A stretch of DNA of 64,000 nt from Serratia proteamaculans_D (GCF_049959315.1 NZ_CP188201.1), one strand, 5' to 3'; counted from the stretch's first letter, positions 15,441 through 24,900 are shown. Program-made: numbers and translations. The notes: generated from the sequence alone by a model not told the origin.

Positions 15441-16577
15441 CTAGTGATCCAAATACAGGTAGTGCATCCAGCTGGTCATACGCAGCAGGACTTTGCGCAT
15501 AATAGAAAGATGCTCAAAATGCTCGGTATACACCGCAGTCTGGGCAGTCACGCCATCGGGCAGTTTGTCGAGTTCCTTGCTGGGGGCCAGATCAATCATC
15601 ACATAAACCCCTTCCTGCTGGGCACCGACATTTAACCCCTGCAATGCCCCGCTGGCCTGGTAGCTACCGTCCGGTACCACCGGCAACACCCGCGTCACCG
15701 AACCGCCATAGACTTTACCCGGCAAGCCGTTAAATACCACCTCGGCCTTATCGCCCTCGGTTAAGCGCAGAATCGAGTTTTGCCGGAATACCGCCACCAC
15801 CTGCCGTTTTTGCTGCGGAATAAAAATCATCACCGGCTTGAAAGGCAAACGCACCGCCGTGGTGCCCTGTCTGGCCAATACCTGGGTAACATAGCCGTCG
15901 CTGGGTGCGCGAATAGTGGTTTGTTCCAGGTTATAAGTGGCCTCTGCAATCTGTGACTTCAGGCTGGCGATATGGGCATCTTCACCATTGAAGTGGCCCG
16001 AAAGCTGTTCCTTCGCCTGCTGATGCTGTGCCCTGGCGGCCTGCAGCGCGGCGGATTGTGCCTGGTATTGTTGCTGCGCATGGCTGATGTCTTGCTCAGA
16101 AAAAGGGTTGACCGCCATGGTCGCGCCTTTGGCATAGCGCTGATAATCCTTGCGGGCACGCTCATACTCGGCATTTACCCGCTGAACATTCGCGGCAGAC
16201 TCATTCAATGTTGCCTGGCGTCCGCGTACATCCGCCTGCGCACCGGCAAGCTCCGCCTGCAGCTTGTTGAGCCGGGCGCGGTAGCGGGTATCATCAAGGC
16301 GAAACAGAATTTCCCCTTTGCGCAGTAATACGTTGGTTTTATCGGTGACTTCAACAATCATCCCCGAGACCTGCGGGACGATCGGCACGGATATCGCGAT
16401 CTTCTGCGCCCGGTAGGTATAAGGATGGTTGTAATTCATGCCCAGGATTAAGGCACCCACAATGAAAATACCGCCGAGCACCGCCGTCGGCACCGTCCAT
16501 TTATTGACCGGGATACGGAACAGTTTGAATACGCCGTAGCTCAGCGCAACGTAGCTGAGAATAATTAAGAGATCCAT
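15441..16577 (-). CDS. yiaV: Membrane fusion (HlyD/EmrA-type) protein YiaV
   Basis: 378 residues, the length of E. coli YiaV. Two N-terminal hydrophobic segments (about 2-20 and 30-50) are followed by the periplasmic adaptor: biotinyl-lipoyl half VPIVPQVSGMIVEVTDKTNVLLRKGE, long Ala/Gln/Arg-rich coiled hairpin (about 95-205), second lipoyl half TTIRAPSDGYVTQVLARQG and beta-barrel. It would link an inner-membrane transporter to an outer channel, but no transporter is encoded beside it. Substrate unknown. It follows yiaW by 8 bp in one operon. Confidence 0.9.
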   Translation of the reverse strand: MDLLIILSYVALSYGVFKLFRIPVNKWTVPTAVLGGIFIVGALILGMNYNHPYTYRAQKIAISVPIVPQVSGMIVEVTDKTNVLLRKGEILFRLDDTRYRARLNKLQAELAGAQADVRGRQATLNESAANVQRVNAEYERARKDYQRYAKGATMAVNPFSEQDISHAQQQYQAQSAALQAARAQHQQAKEQLSGHFNGEDAHIASLKSQIAEATYNLEQTTIRAPSDGYVTQVLARQGTTAVRLPFKPVMIFIPQQKRQVVAVFRQNSILRLTEGDKAEVVFNGLPGKVYGGSVTRVLPVVPDGSYQASGALQGLNVGAQQEGVYVMIDLAPSKELDKLPDGVTAQTAVYTEHFEHLSIMRKVLLRMTSWMHYLYLDH

Positions 16578-16585
16578 ACTGTTGT

Positions 16586-16933
16586 TTAACCTTTATTGGA
16601 CGACGAGCTTTGATCTGCAACCTGCGTCTGCATGCGTTGCAATTCACTTTCGAGCCGATTAATTCGCGCCTGCAACACATCAGGTTGCTCAGCTTTGTCG
16701 CTCATTCCCCAGCCTCGTTCCGGCCGGTATAAGGTCGCCCAAATCCATAACAGTGGCCAAATGGCATGCAGGGTAAACAGGCTGACCCAGCCCGCCACAT
16801 GGATGGCATCCTGATGTGGGTGCTGGCGTTTCTTGGCCAGCAGATAAGGAATATCGTGAATAATAATCACGCCGTAAAACAGAATTAAAAACACGGCGAT
16901 CAATACGCCTAAAGCGAAGTAATCTAGAAACAT
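16586..16933 (-). CDS. yiaW: DUF3302 inner-membrane protein YiaW
   Basis: 115 residues. Two hydrophobic segments (about 5-27 and 45-67) with conserved HDIPYLLAKKRQHPHQDAIHVAGW between them, then ATLYRPERGWG and a short coiled coil (ARINRLESELQRMQTQV). Known as the constant partner of YiaV. Function unknown, possibly an accessory to the adaptor in the inner membrane. Confidence 0.88.
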   Translation of the reverse strand: MFLDYFALGVLIAVFLILFYGVIIIHDIPYLLAKKRQHPHQDAIHVAGWVSLFTLHAIWPLLWIWATLYRPERGWGMSDKAEQPDVLQARINRLESELQRMQTQVADQSSSSNKG

Positions 16934-16973
16934 GCGAAACCCTGGTTAATAAGGCTAAACTAATTACCGACGT

Positions 16974-17627
16974 CTAAGACGTCTTATATTCTTTAATATC
17001 ATTGGCAATGGTATCTATGGCATTTTTCACATCGGCCACTTTTAACTGCGACTTTTCATTATTCAGATTCTCTCCGGATGCCTTCCTCACCACTTTGATT
17101 ACCGGCTGGTGGGTTGAAGCGTCGATAAACTCACCTTCCATATAAACGGCGCTTTCCATGGTGCGGTGGCCGGTCACGCTTTGCGTTGCGGCCACCAACA
17201 GCGTAATCGGCAGTACCTCATACACCTGTAGCCCCTTCTTCTGCGTGTCGATCGCCGTGATCGCCCCACGGAAAATCAGCGTGTTCTCACGCGGTACATC
17301 CTCCAGGACAAAATGCGTGCCCATTGCCTGCTTGAACTGTCTGTTGGTGTAACTGAGGATATTATCAAGCGCCTGCTGGCTCACCATCTCGCTAGGTTTT
17401 GGCCGTGGAAAATAGATCATCGGCTGGTAAACCAGATATTTATATTTGGAAAAATCAACGTTCTTATCCTTCCAATATAATACGTCCTTACCGGAGGCCG
17501 ATTGGCTCTTGGTAATATCATTATAATCAGGCAGAAACGTCGAGTATTTCTCTTTTTCAGTGACCGATGATGAGCAGGCGGCCAATGTTAACGTCACGGG
17601 TAAAATTATCGCGCAGTTTTTTTTCAT
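16974..17627 (-). CDS. DUF3313-type lipoprotein
   Basis: 217 residues from ATG 17627 (MKKNCAIILPV), behind GGAAG. Signal peptide with lipobox LAACSS at about 19, so a lipoprotein. The body carries SKYKYLVYQPMIYFP, ALDNILSYTNRQFKQAM, TLIFRGAITAID and EGEFIDASTHQPVIKVVRKASG, the pattern of the DUF3313 family. Function unknown. It is upstream of yiaW on the same strand (40-bp gap), so probably co-transcribed, and divergent from a LysR gene that may control the operon. Confidence 0.8.
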   Translation of the reverse strand: MKKNCAIILPVTLTLAACSSSVTEKEKYSTFLPDYNDITKSQSASGKDVLYWKDKNVDFSKYKYLVYQPMIYFPRPKPSEMVSQQALDNILSYTNRQFKQAMGTHFVLEDVPRENTLIFRGAITAIDTQKKGLQVYEVLPITLLVAATQSVTGHRTMESAVYMEGEFIDASTHQPVIKVVRKASGENLNNEKSQLKVADVKNAIDTIANDIKEYKTS

Positions 17628-17752
17628 TATAATCTTCCATGTCAATTTTAATGCATAGCAAATAATTGACCAAAAGAATACCCGCCGGTCTGCGATAAGT
17701 CATATGACAATACCGGCAAAAATGTATATCATTTTTGATATACAAACTCAGA

Positions 17753-18700
17753 ATGGCTCACCGCGTGAAAGCAAAAGACTTCAGGATCGACGAACTCAGG
17801 ATCGTTCGCACCATCGCCGAAACCGCCAGCGTCAGCAAGGCGGCGCAGCTGCTGGATATGCCGCAATCCAATGTGTCGCGCACTCTGACGGCGCTGGAAA
17901 GGCGGCTTGGCCTGGAGATATTTCTACGCAGCCCAAGAACGCTGTCTTTAACCGAGTTTGGTGAACAGTTTTTACGCCGTGCCGCTCAACTATTGGATGA
18001 GCATAACGACCTGCTCGATATGTCCGGCACCTATAAACAAAGCCTGAATGGCATGGTGACGCTTGGCGCGCCAATCGGCATTCATTCGTTTCTGACCCGT
18101 TATGTTCTGCCGCCTCTGCTGCATGAATCCCCTGAACTGATCGTCGACCTGGTCACCCGCAATCCGGATGAGCGTGAGAAAAAATACGGCGCGGTTTTCG
18201 ACAGCGACTGCGATCTGCTGATTAGCTTCTTCCAGCCACAAAACGAAAGCCTGATTGCTCGGCCATTGACCCGTTTTCGCGTCGGGCTGTTTGCCTCACC
18301 AGATTATATTGCCCGCTCCCCGCTAACCGAACTGGCGGAACTGACGCAGCATCGCTGCATTACCCTGCGGGTATTGGGCGGCAGCCGTAATACCTGGAGT
18401 TGTTATAACTTGCAGGGCCAGTTGGAGCAGGTGGAGGTCAATGGCACCAGCATCTGCGACAATATTCTGCCGGCGGTCGAACTGGCCAAACAGGGGTTGG
18501 GGATTGTTCATGCGCCTTATTACTCGGTGGCCTCGGCGCTGGAGTCCGGTTCGCTGCTGCCCTGCATTGAACGCGAACGCTGCATCGATATGCAGGCGTA
18601 TCTTATTTACCGCCAACGCGGCGTGCTCCCCCACCGGGTGCAGGTGATGATGGACAGCATCATGAATACCATCAAGCTGCACGAACATCGATTGGTCTAG
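17753..18700 (+). CDS. LysR-type transcriptional regulator
   Basis: 315 residues from ATG 17753. N-terminal winged HTH (RIVRTIAETASVSKAAQLLDMPQSNVSRTLTALERRLGLEIFLRS), then a linker helix and a periplasmic-binding-protein-like effector domain (about 95-300). Divergent from the lipoprotein-yiaWV operon; the roughly 125-bp A+T-rich space between holds the likely operator. Inducer unknown. Confidence 0.9.
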   Translation: MAHRVKAKDFRIDELRIVRTIAETASVSKAAQLLDMPQSNVSRTLTALERRLGLEIFLRSPRTLSLTEFGEQFLRRAAQLLDEHNDLLDMSGTYKQSLNGMVTLGAPIGIHSFLTRYVLPPLLHESPELIVDLVTRNPDEREKKYGAVFDSDCDLLISFFQPQNESLIARPLTRFRVGLFASPDYIARSPLTELAELTQHRCITLRVLGGSRNTWSCYNLQGQLEQVEVNGTSICDNILPAVELAKQGLGIVHAPYYSVASALESGSLLPCIERERCIDMQAYLIYRQRGVLPHRVQVMMDSIMNTIKLHEHRLV

Positions 18701-18733
18701 TGCAGTGAGTGGTTTACTCAAACAGGAGTCGTT

Positions 18734-19468
18734 ATGACACAAAACATTTATGACAATCAGGCGTTTTTCGACGGCTATGCCCAGCTCAGCCGCTCGGTGC
18801 ACGGGCTGGACGGTGCACCGGAATGGCAAACCATCCGTAGCATCCTGCCGGATTTGCAGGATAAAAAAGTGGTCGATCTCGGCTGTGGTTATGGCTGGTT
18901 CTGCCGCAGCGCGCGTGAACAAGGCGCCGCTAGCGTTTTGGGATTGGATCTGTCGGAGAAAATGCTCGATAAGGCACGGGCGATGACTCAGGATGCCGGT
19001 ATAGAATACCGCCAACAGGATCTGGAGCAGCTTCAACTGCCAACGGCTTCTTTTGATCTGGCCTACAGCTCGCTGACGCTGCACTACATCGAAGATCTGG
19101 CCCGGCTGTTCGCCACGGTTTATCAGGCGCTGGTGCCGGGCGGACAGTTTATCTTTACCGCCGAACACCCGATTTACACCGCACCAAAACAGCAGGGCTG
19201 GTTGGTGGATGAGAACGGGCAAAAATCCTGGCCGGTCAACGGTTATCAGCAGGAAGGCCAACGCATTTCAAACTGGTTGGCGGAAGGGGTGATCAAGCAG
19301 CACCGCATGCTCGGCAGCTACCTTAATCTGCTGGTGCAGCAAGGTTTTGTCGTGAGTTATCTCAATGAATGGGGCCCTTCGGCGCAGCAAATCGCAGAAA
19401 CCCCCGCGCTGGACGAAGAGAAAGAACGCCCGATGATTTTTATTCTGGCTGCCCATAAACCCGCGTAG
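18734..19468 (+). CDS. Class I SAM-dependent methyltransferase
   Basis: 244 residues, ATG 18734 behind AACAGGAG. SAM-binding motif I VVDLGCGYGWFCRSA (about 45), acidic ribose-binding Asp in VLGLDLS, motif II region DLEQLQLPTASFDLAYSSLTLHYIED and motif III LVPGGQFIFTAEHP. Small-molecule methyltransferase fold (Methyltransf_11/25 type). Substrate not predictable. It lies 33 bp after the LysR gene, possibly one transcript. Confidence 0.9.
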   Translation: MTQNIYDNQAFFDGYAQLSRSVHGLDGAPEWQTIRSILPDLQDKKVVDLGCGYGWFCRSAREQGAASVLGLDLSEKMLDKARAMTQDAGIEYRQQDLEQLQLPTASFDLAYSSLTLHYIEDLARLFATVYQALVPGGQFIFTAEHPIYTAPKQQGWLVDENGQKSWPVNGYQQEGQRISNWLAEGVIKQHRMLGSYLNLLVQQGFVVSYLNEWGPSAQQIAETPALDEEKERPMIFILAAHKPA

Positions 19469-19548
19469 TTATCCCCTGCCACAGTAAATTCTTAACACAT
19501 CCAATATTGGGGAGGCTGCCTCCCCCAATGTCACCTATGGCCTAACCT

Positions 19549-19827
19549 TCAGGCACGGATATCCTGATATTCCGGCGTGGTGTCAAACTCATGTTTGGCG
19601 AACGGGCACAGCGGAATAATCTTACGGTTTTCCGCCCGCATTTTCGCCACCACCAGCGCCACCAGCTTTTTACCGACGCCCTGACCTTTCAATACCTCAT
19701 CCACCCAGGTGTGATCGATAATGGTTAATTTGTCGCCGCTCGGTACAAAGGAGATCTCGGCGATCATTTTTCCCTGCCGATCGTTTATATAGAAACGTTT
19801 CTCGTCTGCCAGAATTTCAAGATCCAT
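19549..19827 (-). CDS. Small GNAT-like acetyltransferase (YjdJ-type)
   Basis: 92 residues of the compact NATD1/YjdJ acetyltransferase-like family: the core IDHTWVDEVLKGQGVGKKLVALVVAKMR carries the G-x-G-V/K-G acetyl-CoA loop, followed by IIPLCPFAKHEF with the Cys conserved in this subfamily. Substrate unknown. An imperfect 10-bp hairpin (ATTGGGGAGG...CCTCCCCCAAT, 19504-19529) lies between it and the converging methyltransferase gene. Confidence 0.88.
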   Translation of the reverse strand: MDLEILADEKRFYINDRQGKMIAEISFVPSGDKLTIIDHTWVDEVLKGQGVGKKLVALVVAKMRAENRKIIPLCPFAKHEFDTTPEYQDIRA

Positions 19828-19944
19828 AAATTTATCCCATTTTAAAAGTGCGTAACTGTTGGTGATCGCTAGAACAAACCTGATATTAGACTACTATTTA
19901 AACAGTAATACAGCATAATTTTGACAGTGGCTAAGGAGTTCAAA

Positions 19945-20358
19945 ATGGGTGAAAGCTCAAAAGACGGCGTTATTCTGCTCTCTCGAATCTTGTTGATGAT
20001 CCTGTTTATCATTTTTGGCTGGATGAAGCTGACCAGCTTTGGCGCAACCGTGACGGCAATGGAGGGTTATGGTACGCCAATGCCGTATTTGGCGGCGATT
20101 ATCGCCGTGGTGGTTGAATTCTTTTTTGGCATCGCGCTTATTCTCGGGTTATTTACCCGCCCTATTGCGGTTATTTTTGCCGTCTATGTCCTCGGCACCG
20201 CTTTTATCGGTCACCCGTTCTGGAAAATGACCGGCATGGAAATGATGGGCAACGAAATAAACTTCTTTAAAAATATCAGCATTATCGGCGGTCAGCTGCT
20301 GTTGGCGGTCACCGGTGCCGGGCGTTATTCGCTGGACTACAAATTCTTCAATAAATAA
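19945..20358 (+). CDS. DoxX family membrane protein
   Basis: 137 residues from ATG 19945 behind AAGGAG; the upstream in-frame TTG at 19921 was rejected. Four hydrophobic segments (about 10-28, 48-70, 75-93, 108-125) in the DoxX/YqjF pattern, with IFGWMKLTSFG, EFFFGIALILGLFTRP and GHPFWK. Inner-membrane protein of poorly known role, linked in relatives to thiol/oxidative stress. Monocistronic, converging with smrA. Confidence 0.9.
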   Translation: MGESSKDGVILLSRILLMILFIIFGWMKLTSFGATVTAMEGYGTPMPYLAAIIAVVVEFFFGIALILGLFTRPIAVIFAVYVLGTAFIGHPFWKMTGMEMMGNEINFFKNISIIGGQLLLAVTGAGRYSLDYKFFNK

Positions 20359-20405
20359 TCTCTTCCAGCCGGCGGCAGCGCTGCCGGCTGATCCTCCACA
20401 ATACC

Positions 20406-20978
20406 CTAACGGCTGCGCTTGGCGTGGCGCTCGAAATTATCCGCCCTGGCCTGCGCCGATTTGCGCAGCGTGACATAGCAAGCCCCTTCACCGCCGTCAC
20501 GCGGCAGCGCCCGGCAAAAAGCCTGCACCTGTTCAAACTGTGCCAGCCATTTGGCGAGATAGCTGCGAATGATATTGGCATGGCTCTCCTCTTCCCGCCC
20601 ACGCCCGTGGATAATCAGCAGCGAACGCAGGTTTTGCTTTTCTGCCTGCAGAATAAAGCGAAACAGCGCCTGCCGCGCAGCCTCCACCGATTGTTTCAGC
20701 AGGTTCAGGCTGGCCTGCGGCGGATAGCGGCCATGGCTCAGCTTGTCCAGAACGCCCTGCTGAATGCCCTCGCCTTTGTATTCCAACGGGACTTCGCAAG
20801 GGATCAGTTCGAGAAAGCCGGTGCTGAGAAAGTTTTCCTGCCGCAGCGCCTGCGCCTCACGCCGCGCACTTTTATCCATCGTCTCCTGCGGTTTAAGGTA
20901 CAGGGTCTCGGGGGCGCTGGATAACGGGATGACATCCGCCATCGCCTGTTCAAAAAAGTCTTTGTCCTGGTTGCTCAT
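20406..20978 (-). CDS. smrA: Smr-domain DNA endonuclease SmrA
   Basis: 190 residues from ATG 20978, the size of E. coli SmrA (YdaL). N-terminal region with FEQAMADVIPLS, central LSHGRYPPQASLNLLKQSVEAARQAL (Smr motif 1) and SLLIIHGRGREEES (H-G-R-G motif), the Smr signatures for nicking endonuclease activity. Terminal Lys/Arg-rich tail. The upstream in-frame extension to 21071 is unconserved. Confidence 0.92.
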   Translation of the reverse strand: MSNQDKDFFEQAMADVIPLSSAPETLYLKPQETMDKSARREAQALRQENFLSTGFLELIPCEVPLEYKGEGIQQGVLDKLSHGRYPPQASLNLLKQSVEAARQALFRFILQAEKQNLRSLLIIHGRGREEESHANIIRSYLAKWLAQFEQVQAFCRALPRDGGEGACYVTLRKSAQARADNFERHAKRSR

Positions 20979-21150
20979 ATTTCTGCCACTCTCAGACTGG
21001 GCCTTTAATGCCGGGGATGAAGCTGATTGTAAGACGGCTTGCCCCGGTTGCAAGCCGGGAATTTTCCGCAATTGTCGTCAACGGGTGAGGTTCTGTGCAG
21101 TTTTCGTTATACTGCTAAACCATTATTGAGTGCCGCAAAGGATCGATCCC

Positions 21151-21489
21151 ATGAAAATGCGCGAGCTGGAAACCCAGTTTCAAAATGCCATGAGCGAGTT
21201 GCAGGCCAGCTTCGAAAAGCAGCACCGTGAATGGCAGCACAGCTATCAGGCACTGCAGCAGTTGCTGGAAGAGGCTAAACAGCGTGAAGTCGCATTGCGT
21301 ATGCAAAATGAGCAGCTGGTGCGCAAGCTGAGCACCGCCAGTTCAGTGCCGGAACAGCACGCGTTAGTGAAGCAAATCAAAATGCTGGGCGCCCATCTGG
21401 ACGCGCTGGCCAAGGATGCTGCCACCTTCAACCACCACTTGCGTCATCAACAGCGGGCAGCCGACAATTTCAGCGGCGAACAGCGTTGA
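21151..21489 (+). CDS. Coiled-coil protein, MbeD/MobD-like
   Basis: 112 residues from ATG 21151. Almost entirely helical: two Gln/Glu/Leu heptad stretches (about 5-60) ending in AKQREVALRMQNEQLVRKL, then KQIKMLGAHLDALAKDAATFNHHL. The pattern resembles the MbeD/MobD entry-exclusion family of mobilisable plasmids, members of which occur on enterobacterial chromosomes. No mobilisation genes are near, so a plasmid role is unlikely. Function unknown. Confidence 0.7.
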   Translation: MKMRELETQFQNAMSELQASFEKQHREWQHSYQALQQLLEEAKQREVALRMQNEQLVRKLSTASSVPEQHALVKQIKMLGAHLDALAKDAATFNHHLRHQQRAADNFSGEQR

Positions 21490-21555
21490 CACCGGGCGCT
21501 GTCACGCAGCGCCTCCTGCCAAATACTGGCGTTCTGAGAGTGTAATAAATTCTAA

Positions 21556-22002
21556 ATGACCTGGATCATCATCGCTGCCCTGATCGTTGTATTTATTATT
21601 GGTTACCGCATTCTGACTTCCGATACTCGCAAAGCCATCGACTCTCTGGCCCACCTGCTGAAAGTCAAACCGATGCTGATTGAATCCATGATTCAGGAGA
21701 TGGGCAGCCGCAACAGCCAGACTTTTATCCGCGTGCTGAACAACGGTTACACAGAAGAAATGCACCAGGCAGCCTATTTGCTGTTTATCTATCTGACCTT
21801 TATCAAACAGGCGGATGACCACCAGATAGCTCTGTGGCGGGAAACGCTGATACGCGCCGGGCTGTCGCCGGAGCTGCATGCCGAACATACCGAAGCCGCG
21901 CTGTTTTACTTTGCCGATCTGGATATCGACGCTTTTGAACTGGCGCAGTTTCGCCGCGCTTACAATGAGCGTTTTAATCAGGAAGCGATTGCGAACTGGT
22001 AA
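21556..22002 (+). CDS. DUF1198 family protein YicN-like
   Basis: 148 residues. One N-terminal membrane anchor (MTWIIIAALIVVFIIGYRIL), then a helical cytoplasmic domain with TSDTRKAIDSLAHLLKVKPMLIESMI, NGYTEEMHQAAYLLFIY and FELAQFRRAYNERFN. Matches the YicN/DUF1198 pattern. Function unknown. A GC hairpin (22011-22026) follows and separates it from the converging gene. Confidence 0.8.
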   Translation: MTWIIIAALIVVFIIGYRILTSDTRKAIDSLAHLLKVKPMLIESMIQEMGSRNSQTFIRVLNNGYTEEMHQAAYLLFIYLTFIKQADDHQIALWRETLIRAGLSPELHAEHTEAALFYFADLDIDAFELAQFRRAYNERFNQEAIANW

Positions 22003-22031
22003 GAATGTGTCCCCCGCAGGCGGGGGAAGCA

Positions 22032-22370
22032 TTACTGGAACATGCTGTAGATATAGCGCGAAAGCGCATCACGCGAGCTGAAGCCGTGTGGAATGCCATA
22101 ACGCGCACTCGGGGCATCGCTGCTTAAATCCAGGGGAAACTCAAGGTACTGATTGCTGATGCGCACCGGCGAGGTCGGCGTGGCAAAATGCACGCTTTTC
22201 TCTTTTAGCGCCGGGTGGATCACCAACGCGGTTCTGCCCATCCGCGCTTCACGATTCACATATACGTAGTGCTCACCCTTGCGGTAACCATAAGACTGGT
22301 CGGTGACATAATCACGCTCAAAGCCAGTATTCTCCAACACTCTAGCCACTTCATCCGGCCGTAAATACAT
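22032..22370 (-). CDS. Conserved protein of unknown function (DUF2002-like)
   Basis: 112 residues from ATG 22370 behind GAGGAGAAATCG; an in-frame extension to 22430 exists but lacks a ribosome site. No signal peptide or membrane segment. Segments such as MYLRPDEVARVLENTGF, YGYRKGEHYVYVNREAR and GRTALVIHPAL look like a conserved enterobacterial cytosolic protein family; assignment to DUF2002 is from memory and uncertain. It precedes the MFS gene on the opposite side of a 102-bp gap. Confidence 0.6.
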   Translation of the reverse strand: MYLRPDEVARVLENTGFERDYVTDQSYGYRKGEHYVYVNREARMGRTALVIHPALKEKSVHFATPTSPVRISNQYLEFPLDLSSDAPSARYGIPHGFSSRDALSRYIYSMFQ

Positions 22371-22472
22371 CGATTTCTCCTCTCGTTCTGGACCGCTGAG
22401 CGACCTTACCGTAATCATGAGATGAAACAATAAATTTTTCGGTATGGATGTGGGTTTAGGAATAATCCTTAA

Positions 22473-23663
22473 TTATGGGTTCTGGCGGTTTTGCAGCAGC
22501 AAACGCAGCGTCAACAGCACGCCCAGAAACACTATCAGCGCCGCCGCCAGATAGATTGACGGCACGCCCATGCGGCTCATCAGCAAACCGGCCAACGGCC
22601 CGGTGATCCCCAGCGCCAGATCGAGAAACGCCGAGTAGGTGCCCAGCGCAGTGCCCTGATTCTGTTGCGGCACCTGTTTCACCGCCTCCACGCCCAGTGC
22701 CGGGAACACCAGCGAGAAACCGGCCCCCGCCAGCAAAGCCCCGGCCTGCACCATCAGCGGATCGCCAGCCTGCCAAATCATCAACAAGCCGATAATCTCG
22801 ATCAGGAACGACACCAGCGTGACCTTCAAACCGCCGTGGCGATTAATCGTCTGGCTAAATATCAGGCGGATACCGACAAAGGCAACGCTGAACAGCGTCA
22901 GTGAGAACGCGGCCCCGCTCCAGCCCTTATCAGCATAGTAGAGGGTGATAAAAGTGGCGATCACGCCAAAACCCACGGTGCCCATCGCCAACCCAAGGCC
23001 GTAAGCCCAGATGCGGCCGAACACGGCGCTAAAGGCAATGCGCTGACCGGCGGCGATCGTCACATTGGGCTTACCGCTCGCCAGCCACAGCGAAACCGCG
23101 ACCGCCAGCACGATCAGCGCCGCCACCCCCGCCAATCCCCAATGCTGGTTGAGATAGACGCCGAGTGGCGCTCCGGCCGCCATGGCACCGTATGTCGCCA
23201 CCCCATTCCATGAAATTACCCGGGCGGTATGCAGCGGCCCCACCAGACCAATGCCCCACAGCGTGGAGCCGGTGCTGGCAAAGCTTTCGCCGACGCCGAG
23301 AAACACCCGGCCGACACATAGCAGGATTAAACTCAACAACGGCAGGCCGCTGAACCAAAAGGCCGCGGCGTAAAACAGGCCGCTTGCACCGCAGCAGGCC
23401 AGGCCAAACAGCACCACCTTTTTCGGCCCGAGCTGATCGGCATAGCGCCCGGCGTGCGGGCGGCTAAACAAGGTAGCGAAATACTGGGCGCTGATAATCA
23501 AACCGGCCAGTACCGAGTTATAGCCCAGATCGTTATGGACAAACCCAGGCAACACCGCCAACGGCAGGCCGATGGTCAGGTAACAGACGAAGGTGAACAT
23601 CACGACAGACAAAATACGTTTATTCAGCTGGAGATGGTTTTCTTTGGAACTGATTGCGGTCAT
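22473..23663 (-). CDS. MFS transporter, YfcJ/YhhS type
   Basis: 396 residues from ATG 23663 (MTAISSKEN), twelve predicted membrane helices. MFS motif A (GRYADQLGPKKVV) between helices 2 and 3, and the strongly conserved GVGESFASTGSTLWGIG and LYYADKGWSGAAF stretches of the UPF0226 (YfcJ/YhhS) group of putative arabinose/drug efflux carriers. Inner membrane, proton-driven. The in-frame start at 23708 would add an unconserved leader. Confidence 0.88.
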   Translation of the reverse strand: MTAISSKENHLQLNKRILSVVMFTFVCYLTIGLPLAVLPGFVHNDLGYNSVLAGLIISAQYFATLFSRPHAGRYADQLGPKKVVLFGLACCGASGLFYAAAFWFSGLPLLSLILLCVGRVFLGVGESFASTGSTLWGIGLVGPLHTARVISWNGVATYGAMAAGAPLGVYLNQHWGLAGVAALIVLAVAVSLWLASGKPNVTIAAGQRIAFSAVFGRIWAYGLGLAMGTVGFGVIATFITLYYADKGWSGAAFSLTLFSVAFVGIRLIFSQTINRHGGLKVTLVSFLIEIIGLLMIWQAGDPLMVQAGALLAGAGFSLVFPALGVEAVKQVPQQNQGTALGTYSAFLDLALGITGPLAGLLMSRMGVPSIYLAAALIVFLGVLLTLRLLLQNRQNP

Positions 23664-23757
23664 CGAAGGTGGCTCGCATCGAACGGGGTAAGCAACAGTG
23701 CTCAGCATACCCCGATGGGATCCGATGATAAATGTGAGAGTTATAACGAATTATTAT

Positions 23758-24771
23758 TTAACTACGCGTTTGTTGCCTGCGCCATTCGCTCGGATTGACA
23801 CCATAAATACGCAAGAACTCGCGGTTAAAGTTCGACTTGGTGGTAAAGCCTGCCGCCTGCATGATATCGGTCACCGGGTCATCACTGGCAAGCAGCCACT
23901 GCGCCGCCTGGTGGACACGCAGCTGATTCACATATTGCGACACATTCATGCCCGCATGCCGATTGATGGCTTGTGACACCCGGCGTGTCGGTAGGCCCAC
24001 TTTGCGCGCCAATCGGGCCAGGTTCAGCTCAGGCTCCAGATAAAGATCGTCCTGCCGCAGCCGCTGTTGTACCCGGTCAAACCACTCGGCCAGTTGCTCT
24101 TCGTCTTCGGCAATCTCCGGCGTCGGCTCCGGCAGCGGCTCCACCAGGTTATCCAGAGGGCGGCTACGGGACAGCACCAGATATAGGCTCAAGGCCACCA
24201 GCAAGTTAACGATGGTCGCCAGCACGCCTGCTTGCCGGCCATCGAACAGTGAGAAATCGAGTGCAATCACCAGTTCGGCCAGCGCGATGGCTATCAACAG
24301 CATGCCCAAACCGCGCCACAACCGATAACTGAGCCAGCTTTCCGCCAGCGCCACCTGCTGTAAAGCGTTCTCACCGCGCCGCAACGCGTACAACAGTGCC
24401 ACGCCATAACCCAGATAAGCGCTAACAATCAGGGTATCCAGCCAGAAAGGCGCAATAAGACTGGCTAACAGCGTCAGCCCCAGCGGCGTCAGGTGCCCGA
24501 GCTCACGCCAGCGAAGCCGGCCCTGGGTACTGACCAAAAAGGCCAGATAGGTCAACGCCGGGATCGCCACCGCGCCGAAGGGTTGCAACCGGTTGAATTG
24601 CGTCACGCCATAGCCGTAGCGAACCCCCACCAGCAAACTTTGCCAGGCGCATAACAGCAGCAATAGCTGGAAAACCCAAAGCTGCGCCCGCGGTCGTCCC
24701 AGGCGGTACAACAGCCCCAGGCACAGCAAACCAAACAGAAAAGTGAGCGGAATAAGTGGCATTGTCGGCAT
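23758..24771 (-). CDS. Membrane-anchored AraC-family regulator
   Basis: 337 residues (ATG 24771, alternative 24762). The first about 210 residues form six or seven hydrophobic helices. An acidic linker (LPEPTPEIAEDEEQLAEW) leads to a C-terminal AraC/XylS DNA-binding domain with both HTHs: LNLARLARKVGLPTRRVSQAINRH and VTDIMQAAGFTTKSNFNREFLRIYGVNPSEWRRQ. A one-component sensor at the inner membrane. It is divergent from the alpha/beta hydrolase gene, its most likely target. Confidence 0.9.
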   Translation of the reverse strand: MPTMPLIPLTFLFGLLCLGLLYRLGRPRAQLWVFQLLLLLCAWQSLLVGVRYGYGVTQFNRLQPFGAVAIPALTYLAFLVSTQGRLRWRELGHLTPLGLTLLASLIAPFWLDTLIVSAYLGYGVALLYALRRGENALQQVALAESWLSYRLWRGLGMLLIAIALAELVIALDFSLFDGRQAGVLATIVNLLVALSLYLVLSRSRPLDNLVEPLPEPTPEIAEDEEQLAEWFDRVQQRLRQDDLYLEPELNLARLARKVGLPTRRVSQAINRHAGMNVSQYVNQLRVHQAAQWLLASDDPVTDIMQAAGFTTKSNFNREFLRIYGVNPSEWRRQQTRS

Positions 24772-24900
24772 CTTGTTGTGTTCACACAGAACCGGCAGTG
24801 TACTGTCAAAACAATCATTTAACGACCCGGATCGCGATCGAGGTCGCCGGATAGCGCCGCCAATGCCACCCTCCTCAGGTCAACATTTTGAGGAGTGAAA

